Assembly (NCBI GenBank): GCA_964562905.1
Contig: CAZLVG010000025.1
Span: forward strand, 1-12,898
Direction of reading: 5' to 3'
Source: CAYSWF01 sp964562905
GTDB taxonomy: Bacteria; Patescibacteriota; Andersenbacteria; UBA10190
DNA length: 12,898 bases
A model generated the notes under the pieces. That model searched no databases. It was not told where the DNA came from and saw only the letters and a program-made list of their open reading frames with translations. Both the position numbers and the translations under genes were made by a program. Shown here piece after piece: positions 1 through 7,210 of the stretch; the first letter of the stretch is position 1; each line of letters starts with the position of its first letter.

Positions 1-10
1 ACACCGTCAT

Positions 11-52
11 TTCAACTCCCGGTGTTTAACTCCCGGTGTTTAACTCCCGGTG
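11..52. repeat. Three tandem 14-bp near-palindromic repeats upstream of the YfhO-like gene
   Basis: Three head-to-tail copies of TTTAACTCCCGGTG occupy 11-24 (first copy has TTC in place of TTT), 25-38 and 39-52, followed by a further TTT. The core AACTCCCGGTGTT is an imperfect palindrome: AAC, CC, GG and GTT are symmetric around the central C, with one mismatched pair. ACACCG at 1-6 can also pair with CGGTGT at 20-25. Units this short and contiguous, without spacers, exclude CRISPR. They could be an array of operator sites or part of a dispersed repeat family. The function is unknown. Confidence 0.85.
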
Positions 53-81
53 TTTGATACGATGTTTTAAAGCTCCTCGCC

Positions 82-135
82 ATGCCGCTCGTTATCGAGC
101 GGTTACCAGTTACGGATTATGAGCGTAGTATATGA
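82..135 (+). CDS. Possible 17-codon leader ORF overlapping the next start
   Basis: An ATG at 82 opens a 17-codon frame (peptide starting MPLVIERLP and ending ERSI) that stops at TGA 133-135. The stop overlaps the ATG at 132-134 in an ATGA arrangement typical of translational coupling. The frame contains the hairpin at 84-103. It has no Shine-Dalgarno sequence and no recognisable family. A stop at 55-57 shows it is not the tail of a longer upstream gene. It may be chance: a candidate promoter at 103-131 would place the transcription start downstream of this ATG. Confidence 0.2.
   Translation: MPLVIERLPVTDYERSI
84..103. promoter_or_regulatory. Hairpin (7-8 bp stem, TTAT loop) in the leader of the YfhO-like gene
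   Basis: CCGCTCG at 85-91 and CGAGCGG at 96-102 form a perfect 7-bp stem around TTAT, extendable by a G-T wobble at 84/103. No T-run follows on either strand, so an intrinsic terminator is unlikely. It lies just upstream of a candidate promoter and inside a possible short leader ORF (82-135). It may be an operator, an attenuator element or the end of an upstream transcript. Confidence 0.6.
103..131 (+). promoter_or_regulatory. Candidate sigma-70-type promoter for the YfhO-like gene
   Basis: TTACCA at 103-108 (4 of 6 to TTGACA) and TAGTAT at 126-131 (4 of 6 to TATAAT) are separated by exactly 17 bp. Transcription would begin near 138, giving a leader of about 12 nt to the ATG at 150 and leaving the ATG at 132 outside the message. 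The match is only moderate; a TATGATAAT box at 131-139 is an alternative -10. Confidence 0.35.
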
Positions 136-2714
136 TAATTAATAACCATATGCCGCGACAGAAAGCTATCGTCACCCTGGTGGTCCTGACCGCCGCCTGG
201 TTTATCTGGTACGCCGTCAGCGCCTATCCGCTAGGCAGGCAAGAAGAGGATGTTGTCGGGCTGCAGGGAGCTCCGGCAGAGATTATCACCTTGAATCCTG
301 GTCAAACTGTCAGTCAGACATTCCGCCCCACACCGCACCATATCTCGGCTGTGTCCGTGTACTCCACCGATGAACGTCTGGACGGGCGCAAAGTCACGGC
401 TCAAATTACTGGCTCTTCCGGCCGCGTGTTGGCTTCAAGCTCTACTGTCCGCCCTTCCTACCGCGCGGGAAAGTTAAAACTGACTTTGCCTCTCAAGTGG
501 CAGGAGGTGGACACGCCACAAGATTTGCGCCTGCGCATGCGGCTGAACAGCGACCCACCGCTTAAGCTGTACGCCCTGACGGAAAATGTTTACCCCTACG
601 GACAACTGCGCCTGGGCGGACAGCCTCAAAACAATCTGGACTTGAGTCTTACCGCCATTCAGCCTTCTCCTACTCCTTTGGCGGTAAAGCAAGGCGCCGG
701 CAGCGGACTTTTCGTGCTCTTAGGCGCGCTGATCGTCTACCTGATTCCCGCCCGGCTCGCGCGCCAGCGCTGGTTGGCCGCCGGCGCCCTGCTCACAGCC
801 GCCGTGCCTCTGGCCTTGGGCGGCTTCTGGAACGACCGGCAACTTTTAGGCATAAATGACTGGGACTTTTACTTTTCAGTACATCACGACGTAAGAACCA
901 TTTTACTGGATCACGGCGTTTTCCCTTTTTGGAATCCATATATTTGCGGCGGTACCGCCGGCTTGGCCGATCCTGAATTTCGGTTGTTTACCTTTACCTT
1001 TTTATTGGAAGTTATCTTCGGAATCCCTATAGGGCTGCGTCTTAGCATATTTTTTGCCACAGCCGTGGGCGGCTTAGGTATGCTGGCTTTAAGCAAACGA
1101 ATCGGCCTCTCTCCCTTAGCCGGTCTGCTGGCGGCGCTGGCTGTTTCTTTCAGCTCCGTCAACCTGCTGGAGATAGTAGAGGGTCATCCCAACATATTTT
1201 CTGCTATGTGGATCCCATGGATTTTTTGGGCCTGGCTGGCCGCTTACCGGCAGCAAAGAGTCAAATTCAAAAACACAAATAACAAACAAAGCGCAAATTC
1301 CAAAACACAAATTCTACGCCCAGCCGTCCGGAATTTGAAGTTTGTGCCTTGGAGACTGCCGGCAATTAGTGCTTGGACAGCCAGGGGTTTCAAGCGGCTA
1401 ACGACTCAACTAAAAAAAGCCAACCGCTGGGCGCTGTTGTGCGGCATATTTTTAGCCCTCACTTTCTTCCAAGGCGGAATCTACTTGCTGATGTACACGG
1501 CCATGGCTTTCACGGTTCTGCCGCTTCTGGCAAGCCGGCCCCGGCAGGCAATGGCGGTAACCTTCAAAGCCGGCTTATGGGCCCTGGGACTGGCGGCGAT
1601 AAAACTGGTGCCCGTGCTGTTCTGGCTGTCCCAGTTCCAGGACCAGGCTTACGCCTCCTCGGCCGCTACTCTGCCGTACCTGCACGAAATATTCCTGGGC
1701 CGCCACCTGCACGGCGCCGAGGTGCTGCCCGGCCAGGGAACCGGCTGGCATGAATACGGAGCTTACGTGGGGCCGCTGGTAATAGCGCTCGCGCTGCTGG
1801 GGCTTACCCGCGTCCGGCAATCACGCCTGGCGCGCGCTTTAGCTATCAGCACTGTTTCAGCCGTACTGCTATCTTCTGCCGGCCCCGTATTAAAGCCGGC
1901 TTTTGACCTGCTGCCGTTCCTGCCCCGTTCGTCTATTTCCCGTTTCGTTCTGTTTGCCGTAATTCCTGTTTCTCTCCTGGCCGGGTTTGGTCTGGATTTC
2001 ATAACCGCCCGGCGGCGGGGAAAAGCTCGTCCTGTTAATACTTCTTACTTGATACGTAGCGCCATCCCCGGCACACTGGCCGTTACACTCGTCGGGCTGA
2101 CAGCGATTGATCTTATGTCGCTGTCCTACCCCCTCTCCAGCCAGGCGTTTAAGGTGCCGACCGAAGACGTAAAAGTCCTTCCCGCCCCGCAGCCGATAAC
2201 ATATACCACCAATACTTACCAAAAAAGAATAGACGGCGTTGATTACACTCGCTCTTACCTGGCCGCCAGGGCAGGCTATGGAACTTTGAATTACTGTACG
2301 CCCCTAAGTCCTCCTATCAGCGTCGTCGCGGCAGAAGATCAAGAAAAAGACTCCGGGGCAGTTACGGTCTCCGGCCCCGGCGGAGGGCAGGCAATTTTAA
2401 AGGACTGGTCGCCGAATGAAATTAAGCTGCGGGCCGAAATACACCAGCCCGCTGACGTTATCGTCAATACCAACTACGCCAAGGGTTGGCAGGTGACTAC
2501 AACACCGGCTATAAAAGGACAGGCGCGCACCCAGCCGGCCCGCGACATCTCCGGCCGCGTAGGCGTACGTCTCACTCCAGGCACTTACCTGCTCACCTTC
2601 CGATACCACGCGCCCGGCTTTATCCCCGGCCTATTGCTGACAGTGCTGACCTTGGCCGTAGCAGGGATAACAACTGCCCGCCGGAGCAGAGATAAAACGG
2701 CGACAATAGGCTAA
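132..2714 (+). CDS. YfhO-like GT-C membrane protein with N-terminal extracytoplasmic beta domain
   Basis: A large polytopic membrane protein of 860 aa. After one membrane anchor (about residues 11-32), a beta-rich domain (about 45-175) precedes a long multi-helix region. The first big loop has the acidic motif NDWD at 242-245 and FPFWNPYICGG near 264-274, typical of YfhO-like GT-C proteins. The C-terminus has the family's soluble segment, with the 'NYAKGW' and 'PGTYLLTFRYHAPGF' signatures, and a last helix near 830-850. YfhO proteins are membrane glycosyltransferases acting outside the membrane, for example in lipoteichoic acid glycosylation in Firmicutes; the substrate here is unknown. A 50-60 residue Lys/Asn/Gln-rich stretch (about 374-433) interrupts a cytoplasmic loop and partly derives from a repeat at 1262-1348. 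An ATG at 150 (MPRQKAIV) is an equally good start and fits the candidate promoter better. It converges on the next gene, leaving 58 bp. Confidence 0.88.
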   Translation: MIINNHMPRQKAIVTLVVLTAAWFIWYAVSAYPLGRQEEDVVGLQGAPAEIITLNPGQTVSQTFRPTPHHISAVSVYSTDERLDGRKVTAQITGSSGRVLASSSTVRPSYRAGKLKLTLPLKWQEVDTPQDLRLRMRLNSDPPLKLYALTENVYPYGQLRLGGQPQNNLDLSLTAIQPSPTPLAVKQGAGSGLFVLLGALIVYLIPARLARQRWLAAGALLTAAVPLALGGFWNDRQLLGINDWDFYFSVHHDVRTILLDHGVFPFWNPYICGGTAGLADPEFRLFTFTFLLEVIFGIPIGLRLSIFFATAVGGLGMLALSKRIGLSPLAGLLAALAVSFSSVNLLEIVEGHPNIFSAMWIPWIFWAWLAAYRQQRVKFKNTNNKQSANSKTQILRPAVRNLKFVPWRLPAISAWTARGFKRLTTQLKKANRWALLCGIFLALTFFQGGIYLLMYTAMAFTVLPLLASRPRQAMAVTFKAGLWALGLAAIKLVPVLFWLSQFQDQAYASSAATLPYLHEIFLGRHLHGAEVLPGQGTGWHEYGAYVGPLVIALALLGLTRVRQSRLARALAISTVSAVLLSSAGPVLKPAFDLLPFLPRSSISRFVLFAVIPVSLLAGFGLDFITARRRGKARPVNTSYLIRSAIPGTLAVTLVGLTAIDLMSLSYPLSSQAFKVPTEDVKVLPAPQPITYTTNTYQKRIDGVDYTRSYLAARAGYGTLNYCTPLSPPISVVAAEDQEKDSGAVTVSGPGGGQAILKDWSPNEIKLRAEIHQPADVIVNTNYAKGWQVTTTPAIKGQARTQPARDISGRVGVRLTPGTYLLTFRYHAPGFIPGLLLTVLTLAVAGITTARRSRDKTATIG
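1262..1348. repeat. Degenerate CAAATTC/GAATTTG repeat inserted in frame in the YfhO-like gene
   Basis: CAAATTC occurs at 1262-1268, 1294-1300 and 1308-1314, with CACAAAT/AACAAAC variants between; the inverse GAATTTG is at 1331-1337, followed by GTTTGTG. The last pair forms a 7-bp stem with a 16-nt loop. The AT-rich run stands out from the GC-rich surroundings and encodes a polar Lys/Asn/Gln-rich segment from Val377. Degenerate AAATTTG-type repeats recur in many candidate-phylum genomes, usually between genes; here the reading frame is kept. Confidence 0.6.
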
Positions 2715-2738
2715 GTATCCGGTTTTTAGTTAAACTTA

Positions 2739-2756
2739 GTAATTAATTACGTAATT
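2739..2756. repeat. Overlapping AT-rich palindromes between convergent genes
   Basis: GTAATTAATTAC (2739-2750) and AATTACGTAATT (2745-2756) are two perfect 12-bp palindromes sharing six bases. They sit in the 58-bp AT-rich gap between the stops of two convergent genes. A GGAATAA/TTATTTCC imperfect inverted repeat follows at 2763-2780 and covers the stop codon of the minus-strand gene. They may help end transcription from both sides, but there is no GC-rich stem, so this is not a classic terminator. Confidence 0.35.
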
Positions 2757-2772
2757 CTTTCGGGAATAACAA

Positions 2773-4236
2773 TTATTTCCTCTTAAGCAGTTTAAAGTGG
2801 CGCAGGCCCTGGCATACAGCTCCGGGAGGATCGCCGCCTTGCCGGTACTGAACCAGCCAATGCGCTTCATATTTACTGGCCGGCACTTCTATTTTCTTAT
2901 TACCCCGGCTTAAATAAAGCAGCCGGTTGTAAATGTGCGGATTAGCCGACCACACAGGACCACTGTCTTCCGCGCAGGATACCAGCGGGCGGATATCAAC
3001 AAAATCAGCCGCGGTATCCGTCCGATTTCCTAACGAAAAACGTTCTGTGCTGCCGCCTGAAGAAAGATAGGGCAGCAACACACTGTACGCGGTCCACGCC
3101 GCCAACAGTACCGCCGCCGCTACAGAGCCGCTGCGCAAGCGTCCGGCCAATACAGCCAGCCCCACTCCGGCCAGGACCCAGAATCCCAGCACAAAAACCA
3201 CGAAGTAACGCAAAGTAAATCGGTCAATAATGAACGTCAATGCAAGCAGCTGTACTGCCAGGCCCGTCAGCCACAACAGCGACATTTCGCGATGCTTGCT
3301 GGACAGGAAAGCCGTAACTACTAGAAATACCAGCACCGATATAATCATGCCTATTACAGCTTCGGACATCTCCCGCCCCGTGTAACGGGCCATATACGAC
3401 GAACCGGAAAGCACCAGCGGTAATACCCGGGGTAAGGCGGCCAAGCGCTCGGGAAATTGCGCTATTACCCGCGCCGGGTCTCCCTGATCCGCCTGTCGCA
3501 GTTGCATAACGGCAAACTGTGTGCCAAACCCCGCCCAAAATCCAAGCAAAAACAACCAGTATCGGGCCAGGGCGCGCAGGCGCTTTTCAAGCCGTGCAAG
3601 CGGCGGGATACGCTTTTCTGCAGGCGCGAATATAAAAGCCAGCAGCCACGGCGCCATAACGGCCGCCAGCGTGGGCAGCCAGGCCAGGTAATTGTGCAAT
3701 CCCAGGCCCGCCGCCAATCCCGCTAACGCCGAACGGTGGGAGATCTTAAGCCGCTTATCGGTCAGGAAAAAAAGCAGCAGAAAGGCAAAAAACGGGAACA
3801 ACGTAATGGTCCAGCCCAGCCGCTGGTACAGCAAGTACGCAGGAGAAAAGAACATAAGCGCCAGTACCCACAAGTAATCCTTGTCGCCAAAAAGGCGCTT
3901 GAACACCGCTGCGGCCAAGACAAAAGTCGCCGCTGAAATCAACAGCATCAACAAACGCAAGGACAGAGCTGAATAACCCCACGCCATAACAAAAGGAAGC
4001 CGCGCGTAATCAACCAGCGGGCCTATGTACGAACGCTCCCCTCGCACAACTATTGTGTCCGACTGCCAAAGCTCGTAAACATTATATCCCTCTGAAGCCT
4101 CGTCACCGAACAGGCCGGGGACTCTGTGCAGGTAGGCCGCGCCGGCTATCAAGTGCAAGACGAAAAGGAATATAAAAAGCCGCCGTCCGCTAAGAGACAA
4201 TTTGTCTTTTTTACCCAAAAAATTACCTGTCCGCAT
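2773..4236 (-). CDS. GT39-like (PMT/ArnT-type) membrane glycosyltransferase, tandem copy B
   Basis: A 487-aa polytopic membrane protein with a first helix at about 19-36, then the extracytoplasmic loop motif FGDEASEG (43-50), whose Asp-Glu pair corresponds to the catalytic/metal-binding acidic motif of GT39 enzymes. RGERSYIGPLVDY and YLLYQRLGWTITL follow. A late FTLRYFVV segment matches the K/R-x-RY-x-x-P-like lipid-carrier loop of the fold. The C-terminal extracytoplasmic tail carries Cys421 and Cys475, both conserved in the neighbouring paralogue. The expected reaction is sugar transfer from a polyprenyl-phosphate donor outside the membrane; acceptor and sugar cannot be read. It lies 11 bp downstream of its paralogue and is surely cotranscribed with it. 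The start has no Shine-Dalgarno (TATATCTTT before ATG). Exact family assignment within GT-C is inferred. Confidence 0.85.
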   Translation of the reverse strand: MRTGNFLGKKDKLSLSGRRLFIFLFVLHLIAGAAYLHRVPGLFGDEASEGYNVYELWQSDTIVVRGERSYIGPLVDYARLPFVMAWGYSALSLRLLMLLISAATFVLAAAVFKRLFGDKDYLWVLALMFFSPAYLLYQRLGWTITLFPFFAFLLLFFLTDKRLKISHRSALAGLAAGLGLHNYLAWLPTLAAVMAPWLLAFIFAPAEKRIPPLARLEKRLRALARYWLFLLGFWAGFGTQFAVMQLRQADQGDPARVIAQFPERLAALPRVLPLVLSGSSYMARYTGREMSEAVIGMIISVLVFLVVTAFLSSKHREMSLLWLTGLAVQLLALTFIIDRFTLRYFVVFVLGFWVLAGVGLAVLAGRLRSGSVAAAVLLAAWTAYSVLLPYLSSGGSTERFSLGNRTDTAADFVDIRPLVSCAEDSGPVWSANPHIYNRLLYLSRGNKKIEVPASKYEAHWLVQYRQGGDPPGAVCQGLRHFKLLKRK

Positions 4237-4247
4237 AAAGATATACG

Positions 4248-5699
4248 CTAACCCTTATCTCTGGCCACCACCCGCCAATGTTTCAACTGCGGACACTTTT
4301 CAAATTGCCCGTCGCCGTATTTCTTACCCTCTATACGATAATAAACCACCCAACGCACCCGCTTTTTGGACTCATTGGCCGCCACAACTTCCACGTTATA
4401 TTTCTCATTCAAACTCCAAAAACGGAGACGGTTTTGAATGTGTACATTCTTTGAATAGACCGGTCCGGCACTCTCAATACACCGCAACAGAGATCCGGTA
4501 TCTGCGAGAGCCGCCGCGCTGTCATTACGGTTGCCGAGAGAAAATTCACCCGTACTGCCGCCCGTTTTAAGGTATGGTATCAGCGCCTGCCCGGCAGTCC
4601 AGGCGGTAAGACCCACGGCAAGAATGATAACAGAAACAGCCAGCAGATGCTGCCGTCTGCCCTTGCTTAAACGAACAATTATTGTACCCAGGCCCGCGCC
4701 TGCCAGCGCCCACATCCCCAGTACCGGCACCACAAAATACCTCAAACTGAACTGAACTATTATGTATAAAACCGCGGCGGTCATAACCGCCAAAGCAGCG
4801 GCCCACGCCCAACCAACGCGCCGCCGCCTGGAAAAAATCAGCGCGGAAAGCGCCAGCGCGATCAATATCCATGTTATCCACATATAGAGCGGTGGTGTCA
4901 GCTCATCCCCCGTATAACGCGCGATGTACGACGACCCCGACAAGATCATTGGCATAAGCGAAGGAAAATCGCTCACTTTGTCCCCAAAAAGGCTGGTGGA
5001 GCCTGCGGCATCACTGAATTCGGCTCTATCCCCCGCCATCACAGCAAGCTGTGTGCCGAACGCGGCAAAAAACCCGATAACAGCCGGCCAGTAGCCTGCT
5101 ATCCGCCTGAAATGCCCTTGGCCCAGCATAGCTATAAGCCAACCGCCCGTTATACCGGCCAGCACGGGAAGAAACAGAATATGATTATGCGCGCCCAAAC
5201 CGGCGGCTATGCCGGCCAGAAGGGGACCGTGCTTTTTAAATCTTGACTCTTTGGGAAGCGTTAGAAAATACAGCGTCAAAAGGGTAAAAAAGGCGGATAA
5301 CGTAATGGCCCAGCCCAAGCGCTGGTAAAGAAGATATACCGGCGAAAATAGCATGGCCGCCGCCGCTGCCAGCCCTGTATAGTCTCCCCAAAGACGGCGG
5401 AAAACAACTACGGCTAGAGTAAAGGAGACCAGCGAGAAAAATAGCATTGGCAAACGCACCGCTAAGGCGGTATATCCCAAAAATTTAATAAAAGGTACCC
5501 GCAGGTAATCCACCAAAGGACCTATATACGAGCGCTCTCCCCTGACCACGGGCTGCCGCGCCCGCGACAAGAGGTGTACATTTTCCCCTTCCGACGCCTC
5601 ATCGCCCATAAGTCCCGGCACCCGGTGCAAATAAGCCGCGTTCGCTGTCAAAAATAGCATAAACAAAGTAATCACCGCCGCCTTATACCACAAACTCAT
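4248..5699 (-). CDS. GT39-like (PMT/ArnT-type) membrane glycosyltransferase, tandem copy A
   Basis: A 483-aa polytopic membrane protein, clear paralogue of the gene downstream. The two share AAYLHRVPGL, GDEASEG (32-38 here), VVRGERSYIGPLVDY, YLLYQRLGW, LRYFVV, GGST followed by FSLGNR, and two C-terminal cysteines (Cys407 and Cys469 here). The GDE motif in the first extracytoplasmic loop is the GT39-type active-site signature. Loops between the conserved blocks have diverged, so the duplication is not recent and the copies may differ in donor or acceptor. The ATG at 5699 is chosen because the hydrophobic first helix begins at once and a perfect TATAAT lies six bases upstream, predicting a leaderless transcript. 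It is first in a two-gene operon and diverges from the gene at 5723. Confidence 0.86.
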   Translation of the reverse strand: MSLWYKAAVITLFMLFLTANAAYLHRVPGLMGDEASEGENVHLLSRARQPVVRGERSYIGPLVDYLRVPFIKFLGYTALAVRLPMLFFSLVSFTLAVVVFRRLWGDYTGLAAAAAMLFSPVYLLYQRLGWAITLSAFFTLLTLYFLTLPKESRFKKHGPLLAGIAAGLGAHNHILFLPVLAGITGGWLIAMLGQGHFRRIAGYWPAVIGFFAAFGTQLAVMAGDRAEFSDAAGSTSLFGDKVSDFPSLMPMILSGSSYIARYTGDELTPPLYMWITWILIALALSALIFSRRRRVGWAWAAALAVMTAAVLYIIVQFSLRYFVVPVLGMWALAGAGLGTIIVRLSKGRRQHLLAVSVIILAVGLTAWTAGQALIPYLKTGGSTGEFSLGNRNDSAAALADTGSLLRCIESAGPVYSKNVHIQNRLRFWSLNEKYNVEVVAANESKKRVRWVVYYRIEGKKYGDGQFEKCPQLKHWRVVARDKG

Positions 5700-5722
5700 G
5701 GGTTTATTATAACCTGTTACAT
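5700..5722. promoter_or_regulatory. Compact divergent promoter with overlapping -10 elements
   Basis: The whole 23-bp gap between two divergent ATGs holds the near-palindrome TTATTATAA. On the minus strand, TATAAT (5711-5706) is a perfect -10 hexamer; six bases later comes the ATG at 5699, so transcription should start at or next to the ATG. On the plus strand, TATTAT (5705-5710) or TATAAC (5708-5713) would give a leader of only about 2-5 nt before the ATG at 5723. The -35 regions would lie inside the opposing genes and match weakly. The two promoters physically overlap and probably compete for RNA polymerase. Confidence 0.55.
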
Positions 5723-7210
5723 ATGAACTACACCCCTTTGGTTATAGCACTGCTGGCAGTGGCCGTGCTGGCGCCACGCGTCTTTGACCTGGATGCCTTC
5801 ATGACCGCCGACGAGAAAATATGGATTGCTAATACGCAGGGTTTTACCAAAAATTTGGCTCTCGGACGCTGGGGAGAGCTTATGCAGCAAGCCCACCCGG
5901 GAATAACCACGCAGTGGCTGGGCGCGCTAGCCGCGGGCTCCTCTTCGCTGGCCGCGCAAAAACTGCCGCTGGTGCTGGGACAGGCCGTGCCGATTGGCCT
6001 GATCGGCTACATTTTCTACCGGCTCTGGGGCGGCAGGCCGGCCGTACTGCTAACTCTGCTGCTGGCTTTTAACCCTTTTCTTGTCGCCCACACCCGCGTA
6101 TACGCCATGGACTCCCTGCTGGCGTTTTGGCTGCTGCTCTCCTGCGGCTGTCTGCTTTTGTGGCAAAAAACAAACGCCTTAAGGTATCTTTCTTTTTCCG
6201 CCGCGGCGGGAGCGCTAGCGGTTCTGTCTAAACTGACGGGGGTAATTATTATCCCTTTTGCGTTGTTGTTTACAGGCTGGCGGGCAATCCGGCAAAAAAC
6301 CTCGCCGGCAAGCTTTATCAGACTGTCTCTTTTATGGCTCGGCGTGTTTGTCTTGACGGCCATTTTGGTCTTACCCCCGCTGATATTTGACTTACCCGGC
6401 ATATTCCGCCTGCTGCAGGATTTCTTTCCTTCGGAAACCGCCAGAGCGACGCACGGATCCCCTTCGGGGTACCTTTATTACATTTATACATTGCTGTTCT
6501 TTTCCACCCCCTTGCATATGACGGCCTTAATTATCCTGCTGCCGGCGACCCTGTGGTATTTCCTCCCGTCTCGGCACGCGCGGCGAAAAAAAACCGGCGG
6601 CGGTGCCACTCTTCAAGTGTCTGCCTTTGTTTTATTTATTATTTTATTCACCGTACAAATGACTCTGGCCGCCAAGAAGGGAGATCGCTATCTCCTGCCC
6701 GCATTCCTGTTCCTGGACGCGCTGGTAGCCTTAACTTTCTTCCACCTACTCAACCAATTTAAAACCCGCCGCCTATTACTGGTTACCGGCTACGCGCTAC
6801 TGATTATCGGCCTACTGTGGCAGGCGGCCGACATCATCCGCCTGCACCCGCACACTTTGGCCTATGTTAATCCTCTCACCAAGCCGTTTTACGGCAATCG
6901 CCGCCTGGGATGGGGAGAAGGCCTGGATCTGGCGGCGCGCTACTTGAACAGCAAAACAAACGCGGAAAAACTGACCGCCGCCTCCATCTATCCCGCTGAA
7001 TTCGCTTACAAATTCCGCGGCAACACCACACCTTTAAACCATTACGAGGCTGGCAACGCCGACTATGTCATCTTGTACCGCTCCCTGCTGCAAAGAGGTC
7101 CCGACGCGTGGCACACTGATATATTAAATAATTTTTCTGACAAAACACCAGAAAAAATAATCACTTTAAATAACATTGATTATGTTTGGATATATAAAAT
7201 CAACAACTGA
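5723..7210 (+). CDS. GT39-like membrane glycosyltransferase (HPG-motif subgroup)
   Basis: A 495-aa polytopic membrane protein. The first extracytoplasmic loop has MTADEKIW (Asp30-Glu31, the GT39-type acidic pair) and HPG at 58-60. A second acidic site, Asp130 in YAMDSLLAF, follows. AAKKGDRYLLPA (Lys319 to Arg322-Tyr323) matches the lipid-carrier loop motif seen in PMT/ArnT enzymes. The tail has AYVNPL and GWGEGLDLAARYLN. These blocks recur in the 689-aa protein at 10488-12557, so the two are paralogues, but this one lacks that protein's C-terminal beta domain. The expected role is polyprenyl-phosphate-linked sugar transfer at the outer membrane face; the acceptor is unknown. It diverges from the tandem pair with a 23-bp gap, and has no Shine-Dalgarno. 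The last 25 codons become markedly AT-rich, continuing into the downstream spacer. Confidence 0.86.
   Translation: MNYTPLVIALLAVAVLAPRVFDLDAFMTADEKIWIANTQGFTKNLALGRWGELMQQAHPGITTQWLGALAAGSSSLAAQKLPLVLGQAVPIGLIGYIFYRLWGGRPAVLLTLLLAFNPFLVAHTRVYAMDSLLAFWLLLSCGCLLLWQKTNALRYLSFSAAAGALAVLSKLTGVIIIPFALLFTGWRAIRQKTSPASFIRLSLLWLGVFVLTAILVLPPLIFDLPGIFRLLQDFFPSETARATHGSPSGYLYYIYTLLFFSTPLHMTALIILLPATLWYFLPSRHARRKKTGGGATLQVSAFVLFIILFTVQMTLAAKKGDRYLLPAFLFLDALVALTFFHLLNQFKTRRLLLVTGYALLIIGLLWQAADIIRLHPHTLAYVNPLTKPFYGNRRLGWGEGLDLAARYLNSKTNAEKLTAASIYPAEFAYKFRGNTTPLNHYEAGNADYVILYRSLLQRGPDAWHTDILNNFSDKTPEKIITLNNIDYVWIYKINN

Noticed and set aside
11..52. CRISPR array
   Set aside because: The repeat units are 14 bp and directly contiguous with no spacers.
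84..103. Intrinsic terminator
   Set aside because: The stem is strong but no T-run follows on either strand.
1373..1753. 126-codon plus-strand frame inside the YfhO-like gene
   Set aside because: It is an out-of-frame shadow of a strongly supported membrane protein and its product has no domain character.
4202..4570. 122-codon plus-strand frame across the junction of the tandem glycosyltransferases
   Set aside because: It is antisense to two well-supported genes and its translation has no domain or membrane pattern.
132..7210. Alternative genetic code with TGA as a sense codon
   Set aside because: The frames are full length without internal TGA, and TGA serves as stop for the genes ending at 7210 and 7447.
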